Assembly: GCA_037447655.1 (NCBI GenBank)
Contig: JBBHKE010000843.1
Coordinates: 193,617 to 257,616, forward strand
Length of the DNA stretch: 64,000 nt
Reading direction: 5' to 3'
Source of the DNA: Zygnema cylindricum
Taxonomy: Eukaryota > Streptophyta > Zygnematophyceae > Zygnematales > Zygnemataceae
Shown piece by piece: positions 20,591 through 32,449 of this stretch (position 1 is the first letter of the stretch; every line of letters begins with the position of its first letter). A program made the translations under genes and the position numbers. The notes under the pieces were generated by a model, which was not told the DNA's origin, searched no databases, and was given only the letters and a program-made list of their open reading frames with translations.

Positions 20591-22032
20591 CACCGAGAAT
20601 CGTTATTAGTGTCAAAGTCACTAATTTGTAGTGTTGTGTATCGGTAAAAAACTTATCGCGATAACACCGATACCGATAGTTATCGGTTATCGAACGGTCA
20701 GAGCTTCCGATATATCGGTCTGGGACCAACAAATTCCATATCGGCGATAACTTAAAAAATATATAGTATGCGTACAATAGTACTTTATAACATACTGTAT
20801 TATTTTACTGATTTTATATAGCGTGGCATGCCACGTATAAAAATCTGTTCCGTTACAGTTTAACTGCAATTTATTACGGTAAACGCGGCACATAAACGTT
20901 GGCTGGTTAACTGAACAAAAATTTTACGGCGACGTACGGAAATTTACTAAAAAATTGGTGAACATGGAACTGGAAAAGGACGGCGGACACAAAAGTACAA
21001 CGGACGCAAAATAACATTCTGCGCGCCGCCGGAATCGAACGGACGACTTGGAATGAGAAAATACGAACGGACGGGCCAGCGTGAGCGCCGGCATCCCGGA
21101 ATGGCTCTTTTAGCTTTTGCCAAAAAAGCCGACATATTGACACGTGGCAGGTCCTTAGTGGATCTCAAGGAATTAAGGGACAAAGCCATGGCGTCGGATG
21201 TGAAAGGTACATCGTTTTTACTGGATCCGTATCAAAATCGTACATATTTCATGGCGGCTACGGTACTTTCTATGCTTGTACACGTCCGGAGAATATGACG
21301 AACAGTTGAGTGTGCAGACCGTACATTTATCTGTACGGTCCGTACAGTTATCGCCGATAATTATCGTTATCGGCATTATCGCCGATAAGTACCCGATATT
21401 ATCGGCTACTTATCGGCGATAAGACCGATGTCGATATATCGTACCAATATATCGATTATCGGATACTCGAAAAAAGGCCCATATCGGTTATCGGCAAATC
21501 CTTACCGATACACAACACTACTAATTTGGGTACTTAAAATTTTGATTTTTTTTTTTCAAATAGGATACATGATTTTAATTTTTCCTTGACGTTAATTATG
21601 GTACCGTACAAATTAGCGTAAAGCCCGAAAGTACAATAAAATATAAATAGTGTGGTGTACGGTCGATGTCATACCGTACATAAATGTACCTTTTCTAGTG
21701 AAAATTTACAAAAAATGAATTAAATCAGACGCGTACGCACAGGAACGTGCGCTAAAAAAAACGGGATTAGTCTGACACGTAAATTAGTATAGGATGTACG
21801 GATATTTTATATTCGTGACGGCGTTCGATTTTTATTATTTTGTATGGATACATGTATTAATGTATATAATCGTACGGCGAATCTTCCATTTTTGCTGTTC
21901 CCAAATTAGCATAAACGCCGAAATTAGAATACACCTTTTTTTTTGAAAAATTTCAAATTCTTAATTAGCATCAATTACGGTAAATTTTCTTCAACACTAT
22001 TTAAACTTTGACACTAATAACGATTCGCGGTG
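20591..22032. mobile_element. TA-family element M2' (1,442 bp with nested hAT copy)
   Basis: Starts CACCGAGAATCGTTATTAG and ends CTAATAACGATTCGCGGTG (TA after it at 22033-22034; TT before it). Apart from the nested N2 it matches the reverse complement of M2, for example GGATACATGATTTTAATTTT and ATAATCGTACGGCGAATCTT. N2 sits near the opposite end from N1 in M2. Confidence 0.75.
20629..21520 (+). mobile_element. hAT-like non-autonomous element N2 (892 bp)
   Basis: Ends TAGTGTTGTGTATCGGTAA and TTACCGATACACAACACTA, with target duplication CTAATTTG at 20621-20628 and 21521-21528. It is a close relative of N1 in the opposite orientation on this strand, with the same inner palindrome (20822-20835) and the same short open frames. 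No transposase. Confidence 0.85.
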
Positions 22033-24400
22033 TAAACTCGCGAGAGGCAGACTGTACGGTAATGTACGGTACTGTACCACTTTCTGTCGACGTGTCACGT
22101 TCTAGATCCCCTGTCCATATCTAGAGGGGCGGGGGGGGTGGGGGGATGGGCATAGCTGGTCCACTGACACTATCCGAAATATATGCAGCGAATAATTTTT
22201 CCTTTTTCAGCTCACCGACAATCATACTCGTGACGAGATCAGATTCGAAAAATCCAAAACCGTACAAGATACTACTGTACTGTAATTTTCTTTGTTTTTC
22301 TCGGTGAGAATGTTTCCTACCCGGGATCGTACGGTCTGACAACGTCAAACTTTTGGTGACCGCGACCGACATTTGTTTTGGACGCCGTACATCCGTACAT
22401 ACAGTAAGATTTGTCGGTTAAGTCTCAAACCGTTGAGATATATTTCAACTCTTTCAGATATTTCAAAATCTTCGTTCTAAAGTGTACGGTCAATCAGAAT
22501 ATTCCTTCACAACTACATGTGATACGATTTACTTCCGTGTACGGAAGCCATAAACCACCGACACGTTCTACCCTTCTGGGCAAAACTTGACACGTCAGCG
22601 TATCCGATATTGTGCACCTTCACAGAAAATATTCGACGATTCGTTTTTGGATTCTGACAGACAGAACCATTCGCCATGTGGCAGACTTCAAATTCCAGCA
22701 GGTCACAATATATCTCCGTACGAATCACGTAAATCGTACTATAAAAAAAATCGTACTTCTAGATGTACATCATGGAAAGTACCTGGAAGCTTCACTCTTC
22801 CGGTTCTCGCTTCTATCCTTCCTTGCCTTGTATTGTCTTTTTTGAATTCTTCTCGTTTTGAGGAATTTTTTCTCTCAACCTTCTTTTTTTTTATTCGCAA
22901 CAAAGACTCTTTCGTTTTATTTCTTCTCTAGTGTCGGGTTTTCTCTTTCGCTTCGAATCGTACTCCAAGGTGGCGCACCATTCGAGTGCCGTACGGTACA
23001 CACCTCACTCACGCTTCTCACTAAATGTACGACAAAAACAAAGTATCAAAAGGAAAAGTGCATTTTTTTTTTTGGCTTTGCTAAAGTTAAGGTTATAATT
23101 GCCATGCTTTCCGAAGATTTAATAGGAAAAATCTGGAAATATGTCCGTATATGTATTTTTGTTGAGGATATGCGTTGGGCTATTATTTGTTTGAAAAAAA
23201 AGTGGAACAACAACGACACAGAGTATTTTAAACGCGATCCAAACTAATTATGTGTTTGTATGTTTATTGGCTTTGGATCACACTATTTTGCACTCATGGA
23301 AACACTCATATCATGTTACTGTTACTTAAACCAATTAATATTTTTTACAAATTTTTATTATTTTTCATTGCCCCAATGTTACAGTTTAGTAACTTTGATA
23401 ATGCTATTATTTTCACATCTGTATTGTAACAAAATCCACTCTATTTTCCTCAAGGTTCTCTATTAATTTTTTTTTGTTTTGAAAGCCGAGTCAAAAGTAC
23501 AGTGTTTTGCTTCAAGCACACCTATGTCTTTTTGTGTACTTTCTCTTTTTAGTGTTCTCCATTCCATCGAGTACGACAAAAATCTCTCTTTGCCCCTTGA
23601 TCCTTTTTATCTCCATGGCAACAGATCTGATCTACGTGTACTTCTCCTTTTTGAGCTTCTCATTTTGATTCAAAGATTTTCTTTTAATAAAGTGGTTTCT
23701 ACATGCCATTGTAAACTTTATCCTACACCAGACAGCTCATAAAAAAGTTTATTTTCTTATCTTTAACCAATTTTGTCTTTACCTTGTTTTTCCTTATTTG
23801 TCATTTTTTTCTATGCTGACATCTGTTGAACTGTCTCCTTTTTTTTTTAAACTTTACCTGCCGGTAGGAATGTAGTAAAGCGAAGTAACTGCTTAGTAAT
23901 CTACAATGGGAAAAAAAAGCAAAAAACAAACGGCTAATAAAATCCGCAGTGGTCATAAAACAAACTAATAAAGTTATAAAAAGGAACATTAACAAAATAT
24001 CCAAAGAAAGTCCACAGTTGGACTAATTTCTGCAAGGTGTGCCCAACATTAAAATTTGGTGATATTTCAGCGTCTTATATTGAAAGTTGTTTATTGTAGA
24101 ATTGATTTTTTTTTTGTTTTTTTTTGCGGAAATAATCACCTTTTTACTGTGAGCAAATTTTGAGTAGGGTAATACAAAATTTCTAAACTGCTAAAAGAAT
24201 GTTTTTTAAAGGTTCTGATTTTGTGTTTGGAAACTAAACAGGAAAGGAGTGGCTATGGATGTGCCACGTGGCACCTTCATATTTCGGAGTTTTATATTCA
24301 CTTTTCTTGTGGGATTCGTTTTTGGAGTTCCCATCGCAATCGAAGATCGTACGTTCCAATTTTTTTGTTTTTTTTCTTTTCCAAGGAGTAAATGAACTGC
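22033..24400. other. spacer with one D repeat, no gene recognised
   Basis: Copy 4 of repeat D on the - strand at about 22220-22400. A G-run stretch at 22130-22146. The rest to 24400 is AT-rich; its open frames (for example 22858-23247) have low-complexity Phe/Leu/Ser composition and no family features. Confidence 0.5.
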
Positions 24401-24968
24401 GTTTTACAATTAATGTCAAAAATAAATGTACTCTTTCTTTCCATCTCACCCTCCCTTTCTCTCCTTGATATATTTAAAGTTGAAATCATGTGCTCTGTCT
24501 CTCTCCCGCTCTTTCCTATCTCTCTCCTTAACATAGTAATCATAAAAAATGTTGTGTTATTCCTCTCTCATTTCTTATCACTAATATGGTAAGCGCTAAA
24601 AAACATGTGCCTTCTCTTGTCACTCTCCCTATTTATTTGTTCATTCATAACATGAAAAAACATGTGCTTTTTCTCTCTCTTTCCCTTTCTCACTAAACAT
24701 TGAAAAGCATGTGTTTCTCTCTTTCTCTCTCTCTCTCGTTGCATGTCTCAATCAACTTACTAAGATTAAAATGAAGAAGTATGTGCTCACTCTCTCCACC
24801 CCAATTCCCTCTCACACTCAATTTTTCTCACTTTCACACTTTCCCTATTTTTTGTTTCGTTAACAATACTATGTTCGCTCGCTCTCACTTCTTGTTTAAA
24901 ATTAGTCACGTTTAGAAGACGTGCTCTCTTTCTCTCTTTCTCTCCATAAAATACTTGACGATAAAAAG
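24400..24968. repeat. pyrimidine-rich degenerate satellite, left block
   Basis: Repeated pattern of a T/A/G linker containing GCATGTGCT followed by a CTCTCTCTC tract, unit roughly 55-80 bp. It continues at 29005 after the inserted element E1. Confidence 0.75.
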
Positions 24969-25552
24969 TGTTACGATTCAATGGAAGAATCGGTTGGGCG
25001 CGGAATCGAATCTATATCGCTTTGGTACCTTTTTGTCATATTTCGCGTCGGCACTTCTCTGTTCGATTTCATGAAAGTACTAGTTTGTTTGTTTCACGTC
25101 AGTTTTTGTCGTTTCCGTTCATGTCTAGAAATATCTGTATGTCTAATTTGGTATGATCGTTCTTTTGTGCTGCCTAGCACTTTCGGTTTGGGTTGTCATG
25201 TAGCTATGTTTTCGGTCCTTTCTCAAAATTAGGGTGTTCTATTGTATTCCGTCGGCATAAATCTAGAGGATTCTCGGCGGATCATGCTCACACGTGCGTG
25301 CCATTGTTGGCTAAAGTATTTGAGAGACACCATGGCTTTGAGTAGAAACAATTGAAGGAAAATGCAAACAGATATAAGAGTGAAGGAGAGTGAAAAAAAA
25401 CCATTCTAATTTCTTACTTTATTAATTTGAGATTATTTTTTTCGAAATGTGCTTCAATGTCATATCAATTTGATGCAATGCTGTATAGTGTTAATGCTTC
25501 CGCTGTTGTAATCATTTTGTGGTGAACATTGACGTGTTAGTCAATCTTTTCA
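24969..25552 (+). repeat. 5' LTR of E1
   Basis: 584 bp, pairs with 28425-29004 (for example GTTGGGCGCGGAATCGAATC and GTACTAGTTTGTTT) and with 60826-61403 of E2. Confidence 0.88.
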
Positions 25553-25554
25553 TT

Positions 25555-25566
25555 TGGTATCGGAGC
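25555..25566 (+). other. primer-binding site of E1
   Basis: TGGTATCGGAGC two bases after the LTR; one base different from TGGTATCAGAGC, the complement of the plant initiator Met-tRNA 3' end used by many copia elements. Confidence 0.8.
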
Positions 25567-25584
25567 GAGTAGTGCTCCATTGTA

Positions 25585-25833
25585 GTGTTGCTCTGGCGAG
25601 TGTCGAGGCCATTGGGGGGGAAAAAAGAGAAGATGCCCCTTCTCACGCCCCTCTTTTCAACTGTCCCCATCACCAATTCTTGGGATATGCCATTTCCCGA
25701 GGATCCTCTCAAAGATGAAAATGAATTCACTTTTCTTGGAGCTGCATTTGAGTCTTCATTCCTCACCAATCATCCATTGAAGCTCGTCCATGTCAATCTA
25801 TGTGGACCCTTTAAGAGTATTGGAGGGAATTGA
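25585..25833 (+). pseudogene. gag start fused to integrase by deletion (E1)
   Basis: The first two thirds match the gag leader of E2 (NEFTFLGAAFESSF here, a similar stretch near 61570-61615 there). Without a stop it runs into the integrase start HPLKLVHVNLCGPFKSIGG. The capsid, zinc knuckle, protease and zinc-binding integrase N-terminus are missing between them, so an internal deletion of well over 1 kb is inferred. Confidence 0.7.
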
Positions 25834-26760
25834 TACATTATGGTAATTGTGGATGATTATTCGAGATTTTCATGGGGTTGGTTATTGAAAAAGAAATTTG
25901 ATGCTCTTGTTACTTTAATTGAGTGGCGTTTGCCGGAAGAAAATGCGAAAGGATATTGAAAGTCATTCGTTTGAACAATGAGGAGAATTCATATCATTTG
26001 AGGGGTATTATTATGTGAAAGAATTAGCTAGCATTTCACACGACTATTTTCTCTGAAATCTAATGGAGTAACCGTAAGGAAGGATAGAACTTTGCAAGAA
26101 ATGGTGAGGGAGATGGTGCATTTTGCCGGTCATAATATCTCATTGTGGGGAGAAGCAATACACACGGCTATCTATATTTGTAATTGGAGACTTACTTTGG
26201 TTTCCGGTGACAAAACGCCATTTGAATTATTGTATGGGAGGAATCCGATGCTCCGTCACCTTAGAATTTGTAGATGTCGAGCTACGGTTGTATGAAAATC
26301 AAGTGAAAAGAAAGTGAAAATTTGAGGAGAGGAGTTGGCCAGAAATTTTTGTGGGCTATAGTTTGAAGGGAAATATTTATCGGGTATTTGATCCAGTCCA
26401 TTGCATTGTGGAAGAATCCCGCATTGTCAATTTTCTCGAGGAGTTAAATTCGGTTATTGGGAAATCGACCGAATTGAAGAAGAATCTTTATTTCTATGAA
26501 AAGGATGATGTCACCAATTTCTCAGACTAAGGATTCGGATTGAACCAGGAGCGGCAATTCAATGCCAATGTCAAGAAATGGAAATTGAATTCAGATTTGG
26601 GTTCCGAAAACGTCCACATTGACATTGATATTCGAAGTAATGAGAGCCGAAATTCTAAAATGTCTTTGGGAACTCATAAATCTTCGAATTTCAAAATCGA
26701 GTTCTCAAATGCAGATGAAGAGTAACATGTCGATCAATTTCCGGTCCTTCAAGAAAGTAC
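25834..26760 (+). pseudogene. copia integrase remainder and linker (E1)
   Basis: After a stop at 25831-25833 the same region reads VIVDDYSRFSWGWLLKKK, then a degraded second-Asp block near 25970, then LQEMVREMVHFAGHNISLWGEA and DKTPFELLYGRNPM (26092-26295), and a linker (26540-26725). Frames shift repeatedly. Confidence 0.8.
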
Positions 26761-26879
26761 TCAGGAAAATAGAGTGAAGAAATCGAATCGGCTCTCCTAT
26801 GTCAGAATTGGTGGCGACAATTCCAATTCACATTTTTTTTGTCTTCGATACTTAGGAGTTGAAATTCCTCTAACACTGT

Positions 26880-28180
26880 AATGTGCGAGTATTTGGCCTC
26901 GAAACCTCAATTATACAGTGAGGTAAGAAATTCGTGTGATTGGGAATCGAATTGGAAATCGACATGGAGGAGTATAAGTCTATTATGGAAAATCAAACAT
27001 TCGAGGAGTTATGATTACCGGAGGGGAAGAATACAGTTGATGCTAAATGGGTCTTCAGAACAAAAACTAGTGCATCAGGTGAAGTAGTGAAGTGCAAGGC
27101 TAGGGTAGTTTGCAAAGGATTTCAGCTAAGAGAGGGGGTAGATTACACAGCGACATATGATGTTGTTGTGAAGGTTATTTTTTTAAGGATGAGTTTTGCG
27201 ATTGCCGTTGCGATGAAGAAGAAAATTCATCAAAGAGACTCCGAAACGAAATTTTTGAATGGAGAATTAAAAGAGGACGTTTATATGAGGATACTTAAAG
27301 GCGTCACCAAAAGGTACAGCATAGCGCCTTCGCAAATCCCTTTACAGATTGAATTAGGCTCCTCGTAGCTGGTGTCTGCATCTTCACAAAGTTCATTTGG
27401 ACTTAGGTTTCGCGCGTAAGGTTTCTGCTTCGAGAATGTACCCAAAAGAAAGAGTCCATAATATTGTATTTTCATGAACGTCTATGGTTTCTTTATGACG
27501 GGGGATAGTCATGCATATTGAATGCGTACTTGCCTCAACATTAAAAAGTAACGGATCTTGGCAAAGTAAGTATGTTTTAGGGATTGAGGTGATACGCCAT
27601 GAAACGTGGACATGAAGTTAAGTCGGGTGCAATATAGCAAGGAGGTTTAGCGCAATTTTCCATGCTTGATGCAAAACCGGTTTCAACGCCTATGTACCCT
27701 AAATGTCAATATCTAAGGTTCAACGATGAAGCGATGATTGATGTACCATATCGCCAAGCAATTGGGTGTTTAATGTAGCTAAGTGTTGGAAAGCAGCCCT
27801 ATATGTCTTCAGTCGTTTCAATTATGAGTCGATATTGCCAAGCGTCTAAGAAATTGGGAGATCTCGAAGCATATATTTCGTTACTTAGGTTACAGTGGAT
27901 ATTGACCTTGTATTTAAATAGGGAAATGATTTTCAGAGTGCGTCGGATATTGCGACGCTGATTGGGATGGGCATGTTGATTCGGGAAAACCCACGTCCGA
28001 ATGTATTCGTGTTTGGCGGCGCGACGATCGCATTGAGTTCGCTCCTCCAACTGAACATGGCGCTGATTTTGTCAGCGACAGAATACTTGGCCGCTTGTCA
28101 CGCATTTAAAACGTGTATATGGATAAGCAAAATGTTGGGTAAAATTGAATTTCTTATTGGATGTTAATTTTTTTTTACTA
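26880..28180 (+). pseudogene. copia RT and RNase H relic (E1)
   Basis: RT is recognisable at 27087-27290 as KARVVCKGFQLREGVDYT and TKFLNGELKEDVYM. No intact YVDD box was found. RNase H relics near 27960-28150 include VFVFGGATIAL and LSATEYLAA. Heavily mutated with frequent stops. Confidence 0.75.
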
Positions 28181-28424
28181 AGAGTATGAGTTCCATGGCA
28201 CTTGTGAAAAATTCAGCTCTTCACAAGTGCACAATACACGTACGCATACAATGGCAATTTGTACGAGATCTCGTGGTGGCAAAATCAGTGGAATTTTAAT
28301 TCGTGTCTTTTGAAGTTGTTGACGATACGATGAACAAGGCGACGACTTTGGATGTGCTTTTGAAAAGGCGACCTTAGTTAGTGTTAATGTGAATGGTGAC
28401 GTTTCTCTCAATGAAGAGGGGAAA
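28181..28424 (+). other. E1 3' internal end and polypurine tract
   Basis: Degenerate end of RNase H, then GAAGAGGGGAAA at about 28413-28424 directly before the 3' LTR. Confidence 0.6.
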
Positions 28425-29004
28425 TGTTACGATCTATAGGACGAATGTTGGGCGCGGAATCGAATCAATTTTGCTCTGGTACTTTGTTGTCATAGTTCGC
28501 TTCAGCAATTTCTACTTTGATTTTGCGAGAGTACTAGTTTGTTTATTTTGCGTCAATTTGTTGTTTTAGTTCGCGTCTAAAAATATCAGTACGTTTGGCG
28601 TACTTTTGTGTTTTCAATTATTTTCGGTCTGGGTTGTTGTGTAGCTATGTTTTTGGTCTTCGTCAACACTAGTGTTCTGGTGTATTCCATGGAGTGGTGG
28701 CAGAATTCTGGAGGATTCTTGGCGACGCACGGTCACACATGTTGAGTCATAGGTGGATGTAGTATTTAAGGGACGCCATGGCTTTGCCTAGAATAAACTG
28801 AAGGAATGTGTGGAAAGTTAGAAAAGTAAAGGAGATAGAATGGAGAACATTGTTAATATGGTTTTTTAATTCATGTGAGATTATCTTTTCCGAAATTTAC
28901 TTTAGTGTCATTTGAAGGTGACGCAATGTTGTTCAATGTTAATGCTTCCACTGTGGTTTTTAAACATTTTTTGGTGAACATTGAGATGTAAATCAATCCT
29001 TTCA
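28425..29004 (+). repeat. 3' LTR of E1
   Basis: 580 bp partner of 24969-25552, more diverged than the C2 LTR pair. Confidence 0.88.
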
Positions 29005-31740
29005 AAGAGTGTGTTTTTTTTCTTTCTTTCTTTGAAATACATAGTGCCAGAGATAATGAGAAAAAGCATGTGCTCCTTTTCTTTAATACAGCTAATGTTG
29101 AGAACCATGTGCTTTCTGCCGCTCCTTTTCTCAATAAACATAATGTTTATAATCACGCGCGCTCTCTCTCCCTCACTCTCTCTATGCATGGTACAGAATA
29201 TTAAAAATTATGTGCTCTTTCTCTTTCCCTCTCACACTCTCTCTATCTCCCCCAAATTTAACTAAAGTTATAATTAATGTGCTTTTTACATCTCTCTCTC
29301 CCTAAGACGCAACGTTAGAAAGCATGTGCACGCTTCTTCTCCCTTGATATGCACAATGTTAACAAAAATAGTTTATCACTCTAACCCCCTCTCTTTCTCT
29401 CCTCAATATTCTTAATTTTAGAGCATGTGTACTTCCTCCCTTCCTCATCTCGCTTTCCTTAAAATAAGTCACATTAAAAAGCTTGTGATGTCTCTCCCTA
29501 TCAACCAATTCTCAAATAATGGAAAAAAAGCTCCTTCTCTTTAATACAGCTAATGTTAAGAACCATGTGCTTTCTGTCGCTCCTTTTCTCAATATACATA
29601 ATGTTTATAATCACGCGCGCACTCTCTCCCCCCCTCTCTCTATGCATGATACAGAATATTAAAAATTATGTGCTCTTTCTCTTTCCCTCTCACACTCTCT
29701 CTATCTCCCCCAAATTTAACTAAAGTTAGAATTAATGTGCTTTTTACCTCTCTCTCTCCCTAAGACGCAACGTTAGAAAGCATGTGCACGCTTCTTCTCC
29801 CTTGATATGCGCAATGTTAACAAAAATAGTTTATCTCTCTAACCCCCTCTCTTTCTCTCCTCAATTCTTAATTTTAGAGCATGTGTTCTTCCTCCCTTTC
29901 TCCTCTCGCTTTCCTTAAAATAAGTCACATTAAAAAGCTTGTGATGTCTCTCCCTATCAACCTCTTCTCAAATAATGGAAAAAACTTTTTCTCTGCCTAA
30001 CCTCCCCTCTCGCTTTGTGTATCTAACTCTCTCTTTTCTCCCTCTCCTTGTCTATAAAAACACATGTTATTCTTCTTGCCCTCACTACTTTATACACGTA
30101 ACGTTTAAAGCATGTGCCCTCGTCCTTTCTCTTACTTATGCTTTCTCTCCATCTCTCTCTCTCTAGCCTTTATTAACTTGATGTTAAAGAGCATGTTCTC
30201 TCTCTCCCTATTTTCCCTGCTAAACATGTAAAATCTTTCATCCCCTCTTTTTTGTCTCTCTTCTGTATTTTTCACGGTAAAAGCATGTACGCGCTCTATT
30301 TCTGTCTCTCACTCTCTTTCCTTCTCTCCTTCAATTCTTTATCATTGATATACATAAGGTTAAGATTGTCCAGTCTCTATCGTTTTAGTATTCACAATCT
30401 CTCTTTATGTACACAATGTTATAAAACATCCGCTGTTTTCTCGCGCTCTACCTGTCTTCCGTCACTCTCTCTTACTATACGTACATTAGAAAGCACGTGC
30501 TGTCTCCTTCTCGGCCCCTTTTATATTTAACGTTAGCATGGCTCTTTCTGTCCTCGACATAATTGAAATGAAAATACACGTGCTCTCTCACCTTCTCTGT
30601 ATTTTTGCCTTTGATACTCTCAAGGTTTAAGGTTAAGTTCTCTCCCTCTCTCTCTCTCGCCGTAATATACGTATTATGCAATAGTATGTGCTCTCTACTT
30701 CTCTCTATCCCTCACTCTCTATAGCCCTATTTCCTATATATACTTGATGTCAAAATGCTTGTGCTATATTTCCATCTCTTTAATATACTTAATGTTGAAA
30801 ATCATGCTTTCTCTCTTTTTTTGCCCCTCTCTATTTCGTCAATGTACCATGTGCAGAAAAATTCTCTCCTCTCCCCCTCTCTCTTCTTAACACAATGAAC
30901 TTAAAAAATCATATCCTCTTTCTCACTCTCTCTCTCGTGATCTCTCTCTCCTTGATACACTTTATGCTAAATAATGCGTTCTTTCTCTCCCTCTTTCTCT
31001 CCCTCGCTGTGTTGTGCTCATTAGAAAGTATGGAAGTTATCGATCTATCTCTTATATGGTTCTCTCCCCTTTCTCGCCCTTTAAGATCGTAAACATTGAA
31101 AAGCATTTCCCCCCTCTTCCTCTCCCTCTCCACCTCAATACTTAACATAATGTTAATAGGCACGTCCACTCCGTCTATGTCCCTCTCTTCGTTCTCTCTC
31201 CCCTTGTTATACTTAGCACCAAAACCATGTACTCTCTCTCTCTCCTTAACATAACCTTATAAGCATGTATTCTCCCTCTCTCACTCTCGCTAACATAATT
31301 AACAAGAGAAACATGTGCACTTCCTCTCTCTACTTCTCGCTCTCCTCTCTTTTGACAAATTAAAATTGAAAAATGTTCCCCTCTCACCCTCTCGCGTGCT
31401 CTCTCCTTACCATCCTTAACATTGGATCTGGAAATGGGCCCATCCGATCAAAAAGCCAAATAAATCGGTTCAAAATTACACTGGAAACGCGTTTTGTACT
31501 GAACCTTAAAAAAAATGTGCTCGCTCTCCCCTCTTCTCCCTCGTCGTCTCTCCTTAATACATGAAATGGTTAAATTCATGCGCTTTCTCTCTCTCCCTTT
31601 TTCTCCGTCCCTCTTTGTTACCTTTAGCATCTTTGCGTTAAAAAGCATGTGCTATCTCTCACCTCAACACATTTAAAGTTTAATTCCATTTGCTAATTCT
31701 CCGTCTCTCCCAGCTCTCAATCTTGAATACACTTTATAGA
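29005..31740. repeat. pyrimidine-rich degenerate satellite, main block
   Basis: About 40 imperfect units, each with an AATGTTAAAA-like linker, a GCATGTGCT core and a CTCTCTCTCCC tract, spaced roughly 55-80 bp. The + strand is almost purely pyrimidine between linkers. The many open frames on both strands are by-products. It ends about 700 bases before the first recognised gene exon. Confidence 0.82.
29073..29988. repeat. 458-bp tandem duplication within the satellite
   Basis: CTTTAATACAGCTAATGTT occurs at 29081 and 29539, and the following 450 bases match almost base for base, through CCTTAAAATAAGTCACATT and ATCAACC..TTCTCAAATAA. The higher identity than between satellite units shows a later event. 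Confidence 0.85.
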
Positions 31741-31957
31741 ATGAAAGTTTGGGGATGCAAACTTTTTGGTTTGCAAACCGCAAAATATTTGAGTCTTTTC
31801 GTATGTGAAGTTTGAGGGCAAAGATATGAATTTTGAAAATTGAGTTGTCTCTACAAAATTTCTCTTACATGGATTTGGTTTGAATTATTTGAAATAATTT
31901 TCTTATATCCGTGGTTTTTCATATTTTTTGGCGAATGAAATTACTATGGTTTTCATT

Positions 31958-31967
31958 TATATAAATA
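31958..31967 (+). promoter_or_regulatory. possible TATA box
   Basis: TATATAAATA 30 bases before an ATG at 31997. In AT-rich DNA this is weak evidence. Confidence 0.25.
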
Positions 31968-32063
31968 AAAAAACCCTTTTTTTAATAATCAAATAAATGT
32001 TGCAAAAAATCTTACTTCTTTTAGGTGTGCCAATCCATTGTTTTGGGTCCAAGGATTTCAAAT

Positions 32064-32211
32064 TGTGTGTGCGTGTGTGTGTGTGCGTGGGTGCGTGTGT
32101 GCGTGGGTGCGTGTGTGCGTGCGTGCGTGTGTGCATGCGTCTGTGTGCGTGCGTGCGTATGTGCGTGCGTGTGTGTGCGCGTGTGTCTGTGTGCGTGTGC
32201 GTGTGTGTGTG
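32064..32211. repeat. GT/GTGC microsatellite
   Basis: About 150 bases of GTGTGTGC and GTGCGTGC variants. Confidence 0.9.
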
Positions 32212-32449
32212 AGATGGTCCGGTTATGCATTTGAACCTTCAAATTTATATGATGTTAAAATAACGTTGTGAAGTTTAATTATTTCTTCAAGACTATGAGT
32301 AAACCTATAGTAAAAACTAAGCGATGATAGTATCTAAAAATACTTTCAAATTAAATTTTCCGAATTCTAACTTGTGATATTTTATAAGATCAATTTGAAG
32401 TTCTTTACATTTTTTGACCCGAACCATTTTCGCTTTTTCTCCCTTAAAG

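Larger units (their letters stand above)
24969..29004 (+). mobile_element. Ty1/copia element E1 (decayed) inserted in the satellite
   Basis: LTRs at 24969-25552 and 28425-29004, both beginning TGTTACGAT and ending TTTCA. Flanks are AAAAG on the left and AAGAG on the right, a 4/5 match to a target duplication. A primer-binding site follows the 5' LTR and a purine tract GAAGAGGGGAAA precedes the 3' LTR. The coding interior has integrase, RT and RNase H relics with many stops. At about 4.0 kb it is short for copia because gag and protease are mostly deleted. Confidence 0.88.
31741..32449. other. upstream region of the gene, with GT microsatellite
   Basis: Contains a TATA-like box (31958-31967), an ATG at 31997 and a GTGTGCGT-type microsatellite at about 32064-32211. 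The first exon and signal peptide of the gene should lie here or further upstream. Confidence 0.4.

Noticed and set aside
22130-22146. G-quadruplex or telomere-like G-run
   Set aside because: Short single G-run without the spaced G-tracts needed for a firm call.
29975-31648. Many open frames on both strands
   Set aside because: Low-complexity Ser/Leu or Arg/Glu translations of the CT-rich satellite.
32021-32271. His/Thr- or Cys/Val-rich frames
   Set aside because: Translations of the GT microsatellite.
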